Below are positions 1 to 10,587 of a stretch of 64,000 nucleotides of DNA, piece after piece (the stretch's first letter is position 1; each line of letters begins with the position of its first letter). The DNA comes from Chlorops oryzae (taxonomy: Eukaryota; Arthropoda; Insecta; Diptera; Chloropidae), in NCBI GenBank assembly GCA_020466095.1, contig CM035806.1:59145188-59209187 (forward strand), read 5' to 3'. A model generated the notes under the pieces. It made no database searches, was not told where the DNA came from, and saw only the letters and a list, made by a program, of their open reading frames with translations. A program made the translations under genes and the position numbers.

Positions 1-1273
1 CGTAGGAGATTTTTCGGTGAAATTCTATCTCTTTTATGAACGGTCTATTTTTAAAGCTGTTAACTATTATATCCTCGAATATTATCGGTTTATTCGTAAA
101 GTCGTCCCCCATTTCACTTTCCATACCCAAGTATCTGTCTTCTATTACCGCTTTCTGGTTAAAAAACTTCTCCCTTCCAATTTTTATACTGCAATTGAAA
201 ATGTGATTAGTGCGTTACCCTCTATTGTTAAATTATTTTTGTCGCATGTATGTTCTATTTTTAACTTTCTTGCATTTTTTATTAAAATCGTCCCTTCGTC
301 CACGTATTGGATATGTGTTTTATTATTATATATGAAATTGCAACTCTTTTGTATTACACAGTGTCGGCTTCGTTTTAACTCTTTCAAAACAGAATTCTCT
401 TGATATGTGAAAATTGTTCCGTTTATTGTTGTTATTATTTCGTCATTTGCCATTATTTCAAAAAAATTGTTGTTTGGGACTGCTGTAATCATTCTGACTT
501 CTGTTTTTACCACCGATTTTGGCACCTTGATTACTATTATAACGGAACTTTCGACATAGGATAATATTCCTACTCGTATGAGCTTTAGTTTGAATAAATC
601 AATCTCAAATCTTTTTATTTCTTCTGCTGTTAAAATATTGGGGTGGATTAATCCATGCTTTGCTGCTGCTATGCTATCCTGTATCAGGTTTACTTTTTCT
701 TCAATTACGTGTAGCTTTAGCATTTGGTCATTGAATAGTATGTGCTTCATTAAGTTTGTGCTCCTGCTATCTACTGCATTGATTATTTGCCTTCCTCATA
801 ACACCTAAAGTTTCATTAAAATACGTGTTTATGCTTATTTGTTCGTTGAGACCACCTATGGCATTATGACTATTTTCTGTCGCCACCTTTAGATGCCCCT
901 CAATCTCCTGCCTGTCCTGGTCATCCATGATCCCAAATAACCACTTTGTCGCGGTTCCGACCGCATCAATCAACCCCCTTTTCTGGCGGCTATGTTCGGA
1001 CGGCGTTATTGACACTAGTTTTGACTTAATTTTCTTTATTTCGCTAACCAGTAAATTTTTATTGTATATTTCTACTTGATTTATGTATTTTTCAATTGAC
1101 TCTACCATACTTGCGATTTCCTTTGGGTGTACAATGTGCAGGATTGTGTACGAGTCTTTTACTATGTCTGTTTTCCGCAACTGAATGTCAATGAAGCCCC
1201 TCTGGTCCATAATCGGTGTCGTTATGAGGTTAGTCCCAGTTGTTACTATTAGTGAAATTAAGATTGCCCAAAT
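1..1273 (-). pseudogene. env: A1 env, F-type envelope glycoprotein, broken and cut by the window edge
   Basis: The frame opens right after a TTTTCAG acceptor (1280-1274) and starts with a hydrophobic signal-peptide-like stretch, without its own ATG. A furin-type site R-Q-K-R (around 980) is followed by G-L-I-D-A-V-G and the motif L-F-G-I-M-D-D-Q-D, the cleavage and fusion-peptide region shared by errantivirus Env and baculovirus F proteins. The first open stretch ends at 767; a second runs 750-184, and homologous coding continues to base 1 in a shifted frame with the I-V-N-S-F-K-N-R-P motif just before the expected membrane anchor, which lies outside the window. Env would mediate membrane fusion of particles at the cell surface. 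At least two breaks make it a pseudogene. Confidence is high for family, low for function. Confidence 0.85.
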
Positions 1274-1280
1274 CTGAAAA
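1274..1280 (-). promoter_or_regulatory. 3' splice acceptor for env (A1)
   Basis: The minus strand reads TTTTCAG followed by ATT, with the signal-peptide codons starting exactly at ATT. The same acceptor in the same codon phase precedes env in copy A3 (51838-51844). With the ATG at the splice donor near 16851, splicing would give ATG joined to ATT, in frame. Acceptor and phase are seen; splicing itself is inferred. Confidence 0.7.
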
Positions 1281-1989
1281 TGACGAAGCACAATTTTGCT
1301 GGATTAGCCCCCATGATATAAAGGTATCGTATTGTTGCTTTGGTCGTCAAAAGTTTAGTGTGACCTCGGCAGATAGCTTTCTTTCAAGTCTGGTATGCCG
1401 ACACTTTGCCCATTCTTCTTTACTTTGAGTTATTTTTTCGTTGGGGGTGTCATAGAACTTTTCTTGGTCATGAGTTTGTCACTTCCTCCATAATGCGCAA
1501 TCTGGTAAGTTGTCTCTAACGGCTTGTATAACTCTAAATTAATCTTATTTTGTTCTAGAACGCCCGAATTTTCCCTAAGATCTTTAACGAAGCTCAATTT
1601 CTTCTCCCGACGGTGGATTCTGCCCTTGCTGTTTCAATTCAGCGTACCATGGCAATATTTCTTATGTTTTTCTTTGATTTTTGTTGGCTACCCGGTTCCC
1701 TCTTCTGGATTTTGAATGACTGTCTCATGGTGAGGGAGTTTTTATTTTTTTTTTTTTGTTTTTGTATCTATATATATAATATTATTTTTTTTTCTCTGAT
1801 TTCTTTCAGTTTCTGGTCTGTGTTTATATTTATTTCCTCGTTTTCTATGATGCTATCTTGTCGTGTATCTCTACCTGCTTGGATTATTTTTACCCTCGTT
1901 TTTCTCCACTCATTCGGAAATTTTACGTTATTCGACAATGCCACCCTTATTGTGTCCGGACCTGTATTTTTCGTCTACAGAAAGGACGG

Positions 1990-2478
1990 TACCACTTAAT
2001 TAACAGCGTTGCTGAAAGAAAATCCCTCGGCCGATTTCTACATCCCTTAGGCCTAGGACAACTCCCGTGCTATGATACCTTCATATGTTTACTTGCGCGA
2101 ATGGAAATGTGTCTGCGCGAGGACTTCGAGCGTGAATTTCATTTAACTCCCAGGGATTGGAACCACCAAGACTGGTTCGAAACACTGGAGAAGCTATCGT
2201 CTAAATACGACGAGAACCTTTCGTTTCGTGGCAACGCTTTTCGGTTGTTTTTTGACGAGGTGACTACCTACGTTAAATGGAATCATTACGAGTCCTTACT
2301 AAACAGGGAAATCTTTTTTGGGGTGCTCCCTCCTCGAGAAGACCCGACACATAGCTTTCTCAGATCCACGTATTCGTTGGATGACATGTCGTATGTAGAC
2401 CCTGAGCCCACTATCAACCTACTATATTGCTGTGGGTGTGATGGTAAGCTCGACTACGGTAGATTGCTTATGTATTAG
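1990..2478 (+). CDS. Antisense ORF between PTP and env (copy A1), unknown protein
   Basis: I do not recognise this protein. It runs opposite to the element, in the 1.4 kb between the end of PTP (2709) and the env start (1273). Its conserved part begins with Y-H-L at 1990 and includes R-D-W-N-H-Q about 60 residues on. The same motifs, Y-H-L and R-D-W-G-H-Q, occur exactly 60 residues apart and on the same relative strand in copy A3 (51732-51235). I count about 17 identities in those 60 positions without gaps. Shared residues often use different synonymous codons. No comparable sense frame exists here. An AATAAA lies 15 bases after the stop. The N-terminus is unclear: the frame is open to 1858 without an ATG, and a 1-nt shift near 1989 or an intron is possible. 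Confidence 0.6.
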   Translation, partial: YHLINSVAERKSLGRFLHPLGLGQLPCYDTFICLLARMEMCLREDFEREFHLTPRDWNHQDWFETLEKLSSKYDENLSFRGNAFRLFFDEVTTYVKWNHYESLLNREIFFGVLPPREDPTHSFLRSTYSLDDMSYVDPEPTINLLYCCGCDGKLDYGRLLMY

Positions 2479-2492
2479 TATTTAAAACTAAA

Positions 2493-2498
2493 AATAAA
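2493..2498 (+). terminator. Poly(A) signal AATAAA after the antisense ORF (A1)
   Basis: AATAAA begins 15 bases beyond the TAG stop of the antisense ORF. Copy A3 also has AATAAA about 50 bases beyond its antisense stop. In AT-rich DNA a single hexamer means little; presence at the same relative place in two diverged copies is what makes it worth recording. Confidence 0.45.
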
Positions 2499-2708
2499 TG
2501 TTTCATACGTTCTAATTCAGAATTTATTATCTCTTATTTTCCTTGTTAATTGGGTAAGTTCTTTAGGTATACTTGTTTTTTCATTTACACCCGTAAAATG
2601 GTGTCATTTAATGAAATCGACAAACTGCTTACTTGATTTATCTACTCTTGTACCGCGCGCCCATCGCAAAAGAGTATGCAAAATTGACTTTCTGCTTTTT
2701 TCTGCCCC

Positions 2709-3424
2709 TTACTCCAACCAAGATATCTTTCTATATTTTGCTTTGTTCTCCTGCTTGTTGTAGTGGTAAAGCGCTCTGTATATTAATGTGTATTGGTCTT
2801 TATTACCTACTGCATTAGCCCGTTGTTCACGAATTTCTTCCACTATCTTAGGAATATTTGGTTTCAAACCTGCGTTGAGACTGTCGATGGCTATATCTAA
2901 TGCTATGATTGTGCCGGTTCGTCCAATGCCGGCCATACAATGAATGATCATTGTCGAGTATGTATTATTATTTTGCTTCACTTTTTTCCAGAACTTCAAT
3001 AGCTCTGCGGGGTTGGTAGTCTGGCCAACTTAAAAACTGCCAATGCGATACTACTCGGATTTTATCATTTTTTAAATTTCTCAATTCTATTTTACTATGA
3101 ACGTAATTATTTTCTGTAATTGTTTCTAAAGTACGAATTTGCAAATTTCTACATTTAACTATGTCATTTATGCTTCTTCCCCAATATTGCCAACTTTCTG
3201 CTTTTTTATTTGGTTCTGTGAACATAACTATATCGAAAGAATTTTCGTCCCAAACCATATGCCAAAAGTCATTAAATGTTTGTTTTGTCGGCTTTTGAGT
3301 GGCAATGTATTTTTGTGTACAATGAAATCCCTTCACATAGTTGGCATGAATGTAATCTGATCTCCTTTTGCTTGTTGATTTGAGCTTCACTCGGCTATGA
3401 TCGAAACACTTCACGTTTGAGAAT
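2709..3424 (-). pseudogene. A1 protein tyrosine phosphatase domain
   Basis: Classical PTP motifs appear in order on the minus strand: C-F-D-H-S-R-V-K-L, D-Y-I-H-A-N-Y-V, Y-I-A-T-Q, D-F-W-H-M-V-W, the H-W-Q-F..W-P-D loop carrying the general acid Asp, the signature H-C-M-A-G-I-G-R-T-G with the nucleophile Cys and phosphate-binding Arg, and a Q-Y-x-x-I-Y segment. It would remove phosphate from tyrosines of proteins. It lies directly downstream of integrase; a 1-nt loss in an A-run near 3430 separates the frames, and a second 1-nt shift near 2990 lies between the W-P-D loop and the signature. Catalytic residues are intact, the frame is not. The domain is about 235 residues, slightly short for the family. 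Confidence 0.9.
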
Positions 3425-5066
3425 CTGTTTTTGATTTATTTTTCAAAAAATGACTAATTGTATTTTCATTGTTTACCTTCGACAGCTTTTCGTATTCTTC
3501 GACTATGTCGTTCATATTGGTTGCATCTTCTAAAATATCTGATGTATTTGATTGTTTGGGATCTAATATACATTCTACTGCGCAGATTTCTTGTTTATGA
3601 ATCTTAACTAAGTTTTTATGGTAAGTTTTCTTTTTCCCTTTTATCAGTAACCGCACATTGGTTGGAGAAGGAATCTCGACTACCTCATACGGCCCTCGCC
3701 ACACTGGTGAAAATTTGTGCTCTTTGGTTTGATTTTTTAGCCAAACCTTATCTCCTATCTTGAACTGCCTTTCCTTCGTAGTTTTATCGTAATATTTTTT
3801 TGACTTTGCCTTCGCGTTCTTTTGGTTATTTCTTGATATTTCATAGCTCCTTTGAATCTGATACTTTAGAATTTTACTGTAATCGTCTGGATTGTATAGG
3901 GGTGCAGGTTTTTGTTTTAAATTTAATGGAATTTCAAATTCGAAGCCAAAAAGAATTCTGCAGGGTGTTTGTTTTGTGGATGAATGGACTGTGTTGTTAT
4001 GCACGTGTATAGCGTGGTGCAGCCATTCATCCCAATTGGTGCCATCCTCCTTGACGAAATTTCGGAGGAATTCCGCAAGCGGTCGGTGAGTCCGTTCAAG
4101 AGCGCCGTTGGCTTGTGGGTGGTACGGGGAAGTTTGAGACTTCTTTATTCCGAGAATTTTGCAAACTTCGTTAAACAATTTTGACATGAAATTTGTCCCG
4201 TTGTCCGTTACTAGTGTCCGTGGAATATTAAACTTTGAAATTATCTCGTTAAAATATGCTCTTGCTATAGTTGTTTGCTTCCGCATCAGGGATGGCAATA
4301 CAGAGAAAGTATTTGGAAAAATCATCCAAGAAGGTGAGGATGTACTTATTTCCTCTAGGTGAGACTGGGAGTGGTCCAACTATGTCCATAAAAACTTTGT
4401 CGAATGGCCTATGGGGAGTGTCCGTTATGGTCATTGGCAATCTTTCGGCTCTCGAGCTTTTGTTCTGTTGGCAGAGTTTGCATGCGTTGACATAATTTTT
4501 AATTTGTTTTTGCATGCCCTCCCATTTAAACTGCCTCCTAATTCGGAAATACGTTTTCAAAAATCCCTTATGACCACCGATTGGTGTATCATGAAACGCC
4601 TTTAATACTTTTTCTATTTCTTTTGACTCGGTAAGGAAAACCGCTGTGTCCACATTTACTGAACTTTCTTCGTTTCCATTAAATATTTCTACTATGGCTG
4701 GTTCTGTTGGTTCTTCTTGCTTTAGTGCTCTCGATCGTGTTACGATTGATACTTCACCTTTGAGTGTAGGAAGTCTGCTGAGGGCGTCTGCGTTTAAGTT
4801 ATTCTTCCCTGGTTTATAGCAAATTTCAAAATCATATTCTAGCAGTTTCAGACGAAAACGACCTAGCCTTGTATCCTGCTCTTTCAAATTTGCTATGCCC
4901 TTGAGGGGCTTATGGTCTGTGTATATTTTGAAGTGGTTGCCCAAAAGATATGTTCTGAAATTTTTTACTGCCCAAACTATTGCCAGAAACTCCTTCTCTA
5001 TTGTTGAATAACGTCTTTCTGTCTCGTTAAGCGCTCTACTGGCGTAATAAATGGGAAGATCATGTG
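3411..5066 (-). pseudogene. pol: A1 pol, 3' part: RNase H end and integrase
   Basis: From 5066 the RNase H region (L-P-I-Y-Y-A-S-R, Y-T-D-H-K-P-L, A-D-A-L-S-R-L) is followed by the integrase: zinc-binding His pair (G-G-H-K-G) and C-K-L-C-Q, catalytic D in F-M-D-I-V-G-P-L, D in T-D-N-G-T-N-F and E in G-A-L-E-R-T-H. A C-terminal segment with D-K-V-W-L-K-N-Q and W-R-G-P-Y-E-V-V resembles the usual integrase tail. A 1-nt insertion near 4290 breaks the core domain. The tail leads through a charged linker into PTP, with only a 1-nt shift between them. Confidence 0.9.
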
Positions 5067-5486
5067 TGTTGTTCAAACCAATTAATAAGACGAAGGGCAC
5101 GGCTTTAAGTCACAAACAGGAATGCTCCCCTTTATTTGATTGAGCTTACATTTATATACTTAAAGCTAAACATTTGGAATTGTTTGGAATTGCTTACTGT
5201 ACCCATGAAACAAACACAAATTGTTAACGTAAACATATTGCGGAGCTGTGGCGGTGCCAACGAGTGTAGCATGCGATAAGCCAGTACTTCAAGCCCATGC
5301 CTGTGTGGCTTCAAATTGCAAGACTTGAACGGAAGCATTTCAGACGCTAGGTCAGCGTATTTCACTCAACGAATTGCTTCCCACGAATTTGTTAGTATTA
5401 AGAATTTATACAATGTTGCAGATGATGGCTTTGAGAGTTTATACAAAGTTGCGCATGTTATCGCATAGCAACATCGCCGGCATTCA
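5067..5486 (-). repeat. 3' LTR of element B
   Basis: On the minus strand it begins TGAATGCCGG and ends ACAACA. It matches 12034-12453 with one visible difference. A TATATAAATG box is read on the minus strand near 5155. It is preceded in the element by a purine tract (5487-5505). Confidence 0.93.
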
Positions 5487-5505
5487 CCACACCTCCCTTC
5501 TTTTA
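5487..5505 (-). promoter_or_regulatory. Polypurine tract of element B
   Basis: The minus strand reads AAAAGAAGGGAGGTG immediately before the 3' LTR, the expected second-strand primer position. Confidence 0.75.
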
Positions 5506-5634
5506 AAGCTTGGTCGTTGATCTGTAGGTCAAACGATCATGCTTATGTAAATGTTTTATTTTGCTTAATTTGTAATAAAGTATAATGTAACTATAATGAA
5601 TATGCTATATTAACTATTAAATTACCTATGATAA

Positions 5635-5790
5635 TGGAATATTTGAATATTGGAATATTAAAGTATATGAAACTTAAACTATTTGAATATTAATTATTAG
5701 AATATTAAATTTTTGAATATTAATTATTAGAATATTAGATTTTTGAATATTAATTGTTAAATTATTTGAATATTAGTGCAGTTGAATATT
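5635..5790. repeat. AT-rich imperfect tandem repeats in the 3' end of element B
   Basis: Units of roughly 25-30 bases built on GAATATTAATTATTAGAATATT repeat imperfectly about five times between pol and the polypurine tract. No coding potential is seen. The stretch 5506-5634 holds nothing I can identify beyond element B 3' UTR. Confidence 0.7.
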
Positions 5791-5802
5791 GGAGCGCTCC
5801 TT

Positions 5803-8800
5803 TTATTCATTAAACTTTTTTATTCTATCCCTATGTACTTTCAATGTTTTGTTATTAGAGTCTCTAACAGTCAAGTTGTTCCTATTGTCTAGATCCATCA
5901 CTACATATGGGCCTAAATACCTATTATCTAGCTTATGGCCTGTTTCGTTTGTAATTAGGATTTTGTCACCTATTTTTATGTCTAAGTTTTGTATTACAAT
6001 TTCGTTTTTACAGTGATTGCGTTGAGTTTTATATTTTTCAATCAGTAGTCTTGCTCTATTATAGGCTGATTGAAGTCTGTATTTCAGTTCCTTTGAATAG
6101 TCTTCTATGTTATAAACTGGGTCTATGTGATCCATATTTTCGAACAAAGTTGGCGTTTTTCCATAGACTATTTCAAATGGACAAAAATTGTGTACAGCGG
6201 ATGGGGTGGTGTTGTAGCAGTACGTGTAGTACTTTATGCATTCATCCCAGTCTGTTTTTTCAATCGAAAGATAGGAACGTAGGTATTGATTAAGTGTTCT
6301 ATGGTTTCTTTCTATTGTACCTAAAGTCTGGTGATGGTACGCTGTGGAGGTCAAATTCTGAATATTTAACAGTTTACATATTTCCGTCAATAGTTCATTT
6401 TTATTTTCTATTGGTATAGTAACTAAATACTTGGTCAGATCGCAAACAAGAGTAACCGCATATTCATTACCGTTTTCGGTTTTTGGTAATGGTCCTATCG
6501 TATCTACTAGCATTATGTCGAATGCTGTTTGAGGTGTTGGTGTAATGATTGAGGGTGGTTTATTGTGTGTTAACACTTTTGCTTTTTGACATTTGTCACA
6601 TTTTTTAATATACTTTGTAATGTCTTTTGTCATATATTTCCAATAGTAGTATCTTCTGATTTTTGAAATAGTTCTTGATGTTCCACTGTGGCCACCAGTT
6701 ATTGGATCATCATGGAACCTTTTGAGAATTTCGTCAATTTGTTTATAGTCTGTACCACTTAAATGGGTCACTCGAGGTAATAGCGCTATTTGTACATTTT
6801 TCAAATTTTTGTTGCCCTTTTCTTTGAACTCATGAGTTTTTATTTTATTAAATATATCTTCTCTCGGTGACATAAAAATTAAATTGATTCCCAACATGCC
6901 GGCTTGGGTTTCAAGCCTTGAGAAGAATCGTTCTAAGTCGATCTCCTCATTAACATAAAGGTCGTCAATCTGTATGCGAGTTACCGTTTGCTTCCCCTTT
7001 TTCAAATAGCAATTATTCTTAACAAATTTGAGTTGTATCGCTTTCTTATTTGTTGGGAAACCTATGGCATCGTACACGTTGGGCACTGTAATTGCAGTTT
7101 TAGTGGTGACTTCTTTTTTGTTATTAGATCTGGCATTTTTGTTTTGTTCTGATCGAGTAGTAACTTTTAAGATGTTACTTGCTGTATTGTTAATTTCCTT
7201 TAATTCATTTAAACTTATTCTGGACAGTGCGTCCGCTACAAAATTTTCTTTACCCCTAAGATATTCGACATCGAAGTCATACTCTTCAAGCTCAAGTCGG
7301 ATTCTAGTCAATTTTGACGATGGGTTTTTCATTGAGAACAAATAAGTCAGCGGCCTGTGATCGGTTCTTACTAAAAATTTAGTACCATACAGGTAAGGTC
7401 TAAAGTGTACAATTGCCCAATGAATTGCAGTCAGTTCCTGTTCTATTGTTGATTTATTTCGCTCTCCTGGTGTAAAGGATTTCGATGCATATGCTACTGG
7501 GAGTTGCTCGCCGTTGTGTTCTTGGCTGAGCACAGCTCCACAGGCATTTTTGCTAGCATCTGTTGTTACCAAAAATTTCTTTGAGAAGTCTAGGTATTGT
7601 AACAAGGTTGGTGATATCAATGAATTTTTGAGATATTCGAAGGCTTTTTCGCATTCAGGATTCCATTCGAATTGTACATTTTTCTTGCAGAGTCGTGTTA
7701 TATGTCTAGAATAATCTGCGAAGTTCTTTATAAATTTTCTGTAGTAATTACAGAACGCTACGAATCGTTTTGCTTCATCGGCATTTTTGGGTATAGGATA
7801 GTTCTGAATAATTTGAAATTTACTATCATCAGGAAGAATGCCTTTATCGGTACACCTATGACCAAGGAAGGTTACTTCGCGCATAAAAAATGTACATTTG
7901 TGGGGGTTTAACTTTAAATTGTGCTTTTTGCACATTGTGAAGACATCAGTGAGATTTTTGAGCATATGTTTCTCTGAACAACCCAAGACAATTATGTCGT
8001 CCATATAGAGAAATGCTTGTGAAGGCGCTAGGCCGGCGAATGCAATAGTCATCATGCGCTGAAAAGAGCTTGGTGCGATCTTTAGTCCATATGGTAGTCG
8101 CGTAAAACGATAAGATCCACTATTAGTGGAAAAGGATGTGATATCCCTTGACTGTTGATCCAGTTCAATCTGGTGGAAACCCGACATTAAATCAAGGCAT
8201 GAGAAGTATTTTGCCCTGCCGAGCTGGTCTAGTATGTCGTCAATTCTTGGCAACGGGAACTTATCCGCCAATAGCTTTTTATTGATTTGGCGGTAATCAA
8301 CAACTAAGCGCCAACGTTTTTCTTTAGTGTGAGCTGTCGATTTCTTCGGCACTAATAGGAGTGGGCTGTTATAGGCTGACACAGAAGGTTCTACTATTTT
8401 GTCTTGAACCAGCTTTTGAACTTGTCTCTCGACCTCCTCTTTATGCGAGTGTGGGATTCTATAATTCTTGATATAACTGGGTTCTGAATCAATGACTTTT
8501 AATTTTTGTTTATAGAAATTATTTTTTGAGATTGCCTCGTTTTCGAGACCAAAAATATCGCTGTATTTTGTACAAAGGTCTGTAAGTTGTTCATATTGTT
8601 GGGATGGGAAATTTTTAGAAAGTGTATCTAGGACTTCTTTTTGTCTACTGTTTAAACATTTAAAATCAATTATTTCGTACTCAGACAATTTTTCTGATTT
8701 AATTATAGGATTGGACAAGGTACAAATTTTATTATTAGTGTTTAGGATTCGAACAAAAGGGTTTTCTGAATTAATGATTGTGTTTCCTATAAAAATTCCG

Positions 8801-9273
8801 GACTGGATCTCCTGATTTGGAATCAAGATGTCATCTGTGATTTCCAGGTCAATTTTTCTAATGACCTCTGACCTTGCAGGTATATTCAATGTTCTTTCTG
8901 CATGGCCGGTATATATAGGTATTCCAATATCTTTATAATTATTTGGTCTTATGATAAGCCAATCTTTACCGTTGAGGAAATCTAGTGCACAATTAAAGGT
9001 TTTCAAAAAATCAATTCCCCAGATACCATCGCATGGTATCGGGAATTCTTCTTCTACGATGTGGTATTTAAAAGGAATTATAATATCTTCTATTTGTAAA
9101 TCAACGTTTATGGTTCCTATTGAGGTTATTGTTCCCTGTCCGATGCCACTTATTTCAGATGTTTCGTGGTCATTAAATGTTTTGTTTTCTGTAAAGTTTC
9201 TGTTTTTGAGTAGCGATATTTCTGCTCCCGTATCTACTAGGATTGTTAAAATTTTGTTGCTAATTGGTTCCAA
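5803..9273 (-). CDS. pol: Element B Pol polyprotein
   Basis: One open frame of about 1156 residues. Order: aspartic protease (L-V-D-T-G-A-E at about residue 12), reverse transcriptase (W-R-L-V-V-D-Y-R-Q, then Y-M-D-D catalytic box near residue 425), RNase H (T-T-D-A-S-K, R-T-D-H-R-P-L, A-D-A-L-S-R), integrase zinc finger (G-G-H-S-G ... C-D-K-C-Q-K), first catalytic Asp in V-D-T-I-G-P-L, Glu in G-T-I-E-R-N-H. The usual second integrase motif T-D-x-G is not visible between them: the text jumps from P-I-E-N-K-N-E-L-L to the E-I-C-K-L-L segment, so about 40 residues holding the second Asp look deleted, in frame. The first codon is not ATG; the frame is open upstream and lies -1 to gag, so fusion by frameshifting is likely. 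Confidence 0.93.
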   Translation of the reverse strand: MEPISNKILTILVDTGAEISLLKNRNFTENKTFNDHETSEISGIGQGTITSIGTINVDLQIEDIIIPFKYHIVEEEFPIPCDGIWGIDFLKTFNCALDFLNGKDWLIIRPNNYKDIGIPIYTGHAERTLNIPARSEVIRKIDLEITDDILIPNQEIQSGIFIGNTIINSENPFVRILNTNNKICTLSNPIIKSEKLSEYEIIDFKCLNSRQKEVLDTLSKNFPSQQYEQLTDLCTKYSDIFGLENEAISKNNFYKQKLKVIDSEPSYIKNYRIPHSHKEEVERQVQKLVQDKIVEPSVSAYNSPLLLVPKKSTAHTKEKRWRLVVDYRQINKKLLADKFPLPRIDDILDQLGRAKYFSCLDLMSGFHQIELDQQSRDITSFSTNSGSYRFTRLPYGLKIAPSSFQRMMTIAFAGLAPSQAFLYMDDIIVLGCSEKHMLKNLTDVFTMCKKHNLKLNPHKCTFFMREVTFLGHRCTDKGILPDDSKFQIIQNYPIPKNADEAKRFVAFCNYYRKFIKNFADYSRHITRLCKKNVQFEWNPECEKAFEYLKNSLISPTLLQYLDFSKKFLVTTDASKNACGAVLSQEHNGEQLPVAYASKSFTPGERNKSTIEQELTAIHWAIVHFRPYLYGTKFLVRTDHRPLTYLFSMKNPSSKLTRIRLELEEYDFDVEYLRGKENFVADALSRISLNELKEINNTASNILKVTTRSEQNKNARSNNKKEVTTKTAITVPNVYDAIGFPTNKKAIQLKFVKNNCYLKKGKQTVTRIQIDDLYVNEEIDLERFFSRLETQAGMLGINLIFMSPREDIFNKIKTHEFKEKGNKNLKNVQIALLPRVTHLSGTDYKQIDEILKRFHDDPITGGHSGTSRTISKIRRYYYWKYMTKDITKYIKKCDKCQKAKVLTHNKPPSIITPTPQTAFDIMLVDTIGPLPKTENGNEYAVTLVCDLTKYLVTIPIENKNELLTEICKLLNIQNLTSTAYHHQTLGTIERNHRTLNQYLRSYLSIEKTDWDECIKYYTYCYNTTPSAVHNFCPFEIVYGKTPTLFENMDHIDPVYNIEDYSKELKYRLQSAYNRARLLIEKYKTQRNHCKNEIVIQNLDIKIGDKILITNETGHKLDNRYLGPYVVMDLDNRNNLTVRDSNNKTLKVHRDRIKKFNE

Positions 9274-9329
9274 TATTCTAATGTAAATGCTAAGATTGAG
9301 ATTGAGAGTATATATATTATGGTTTTCTT

Positions 9330-10583
9330 TTACCGTCTTAGGGGTTCTTGGGAGTTTTCCGAATTGGGTTCTGTGGCTTGCGCCAAACGAATGTTGCTTG
9401 CTTGATTGTTAGCATAGTTTCCTCGGCTGTAGCCTCGGTTGTTTCTAAAATTGTTTCTCGAATTTTGGTAGTTATTTCTGTTAGTATTCTGGTTGTTATA
9501 ACCACCACGACCACGGTAGCGACCTCTCCAGGTGCTACCTCTCCAATTTCGAGAGTTATAATTAGATCTTCTATTATAGTGTAAAATTGAGTTTTGTTGC
9601 CCTGTTACTTCGGTGCAACTGTTAACAAATTTGCAAACAGCTTCGTTCATATTGCCGAACGAACCTGCTTCCATAATTACTTTGACTCTGTCATTACCGC
9701 AATTTTTTGTTATAGCTTTAACTGCGGTTTGAGTGGAATATTTGCCTGCTAGCTCGGAAGTTAGGCCGTCATTAATGTAGGCGTTTTCCAATGCTTGAGT
9801 CAATTCCTCAATTTCTTTAGCATATGCATTGGCAGCTTTACCATGCTGTTTGATATTCATTATTTTGGCCGTTAATACTTCGACCGTTTCACCTTTTACT
9901 GATGATTTTAATTTTCTTACAATTTCATTTATTGAATTTTCATTAGAAATTAAATTTCTAGCTGTACCTTTTAATTTGGACTTTATTAGAGTGACTGCTA
10001 TGCTCTCGTGGCTTTCGGTCACTAATTTCAGCAATTCTATTGCATCTAGAAAACTTCTCAAATTTTCAGACTTACCATCAAACTCTGGAAGGAGTTTTGT
10101 GGCGTTATTTAAAAATTCTGTAACTGTGGATGGCATTTTGATTAAAATGTTGGCTTGTATATTCTGAGAGGTTGAGGCTTGATCCTGCATTGGTGGACCA
10201 AGTTTTGTCAAAGATGTGGCTAGGGGCGTTTCAAGGCTAGAATCTTCGTCACTAGTTTCTGGTTTTTGATCCGTCTTTATTAGGCTAGTGATACCTGGTG
10301 ATATTGAAATTTTTAGTTCTAGTCTGCTAAATAAGACGTGTAGTTTTGTTTTCAAATTTTTTAGTAAAGATTCTACAATCTTTTTATGTTGAGGTGTCAA
10401 AACAGAAATGAAGGGGCGAATAAATGAGGCTGTCCTATTGTGCTGTTCAATTAAAATTTTTATATGTTTATTTCTGGTTTTTTCTAATGGCAGATTTGTT
10501 TTATTGAGGCATTTATAAGATTTTTCGAATTCTTTTTTGATTATTCGCAGTTCTTTAATAATTTTTTCCCATTTTGCTGGCAT
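9330..10583 (-). CDS. gag: Element B Gag
   Basis: An intact 417-residue frame beginning at a true ATG. The middle carries the L-L-P-E-F-D-G-K motif that recurs in elements D and E. The C-terminus has no zinc knuckle; instead it is rich in Arg, Gly and Asn (for example R-G-R-Y-R-G-R-G-G), a likely RNA-binding tail. Gag would form the particle. Its start lies only four bases after the stop of a small upstream ORF (10588-10818), an unusual spacing. Confidence 0.9.
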   Translation of the reverse strand: MPAKWEKIIKELRIIKKEFEKSYKCLNKTNLPLEKTRNKHIKILIEQHNRTASFIRPFISVLTPQHKKIVESLLKNLKTKLHVLFSRLELKISISPGITSLIKTDQKPETSDEDSSLETPLATSLTKLGPPMQDQASTSQNIQANILIKMPSTVTEFLNNATKLLPEFDGKSENLRSFLDAIELLKLVTESHESIAVTLIKSKLKGTARNLISNENSINEIVRKLKSSVKGETVEVLTAKIMNIKQHGKAANAYAKEIEELTQALENAYINDGLTSELAGKYSTQTAVKAITKNCGNDRVKVIMEAGSFGNMNEAVCKFVNSCTEVTGQQNSILHYNRRSNYNSRNWRGSTWRGRYRGRGGYNNQNTNRNNYQNSRNNFRNNRGYSRGNYANNQASNIRLAQATEPNSENSQEPLRR

Positions 10584-10587
10584 CGCC

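Noticed and set aside
2709..3424. PTP as an ordinary host gene or an integrated bracovirus segment
   Set aside because: It lies in Pol frame or directly after integrase in four separate copies, always before env where that part survives, which a host gene or wasp-virus segment would not.
3411..3440. Programmed -1 frameshift between integrase and PTP in A1 at an A-run
   Set aside because: The bases do not form a heptamer in the right phase, and in A3 integrase and PTP share one frame. A single-base deletion is simpler.
5067..5486. Open frame of 77 codons present in both element B LTRs
   Set aside because: Presence in both LTRs follows from LTR identity and is not evidence of coding.
9348..9584. 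Plus-strand frame rich in Val, Ser and Ile
   Set aside because: It is the complement of the Arg/Gly/Asn-rich tail of element B gag; the gag frame explains it.
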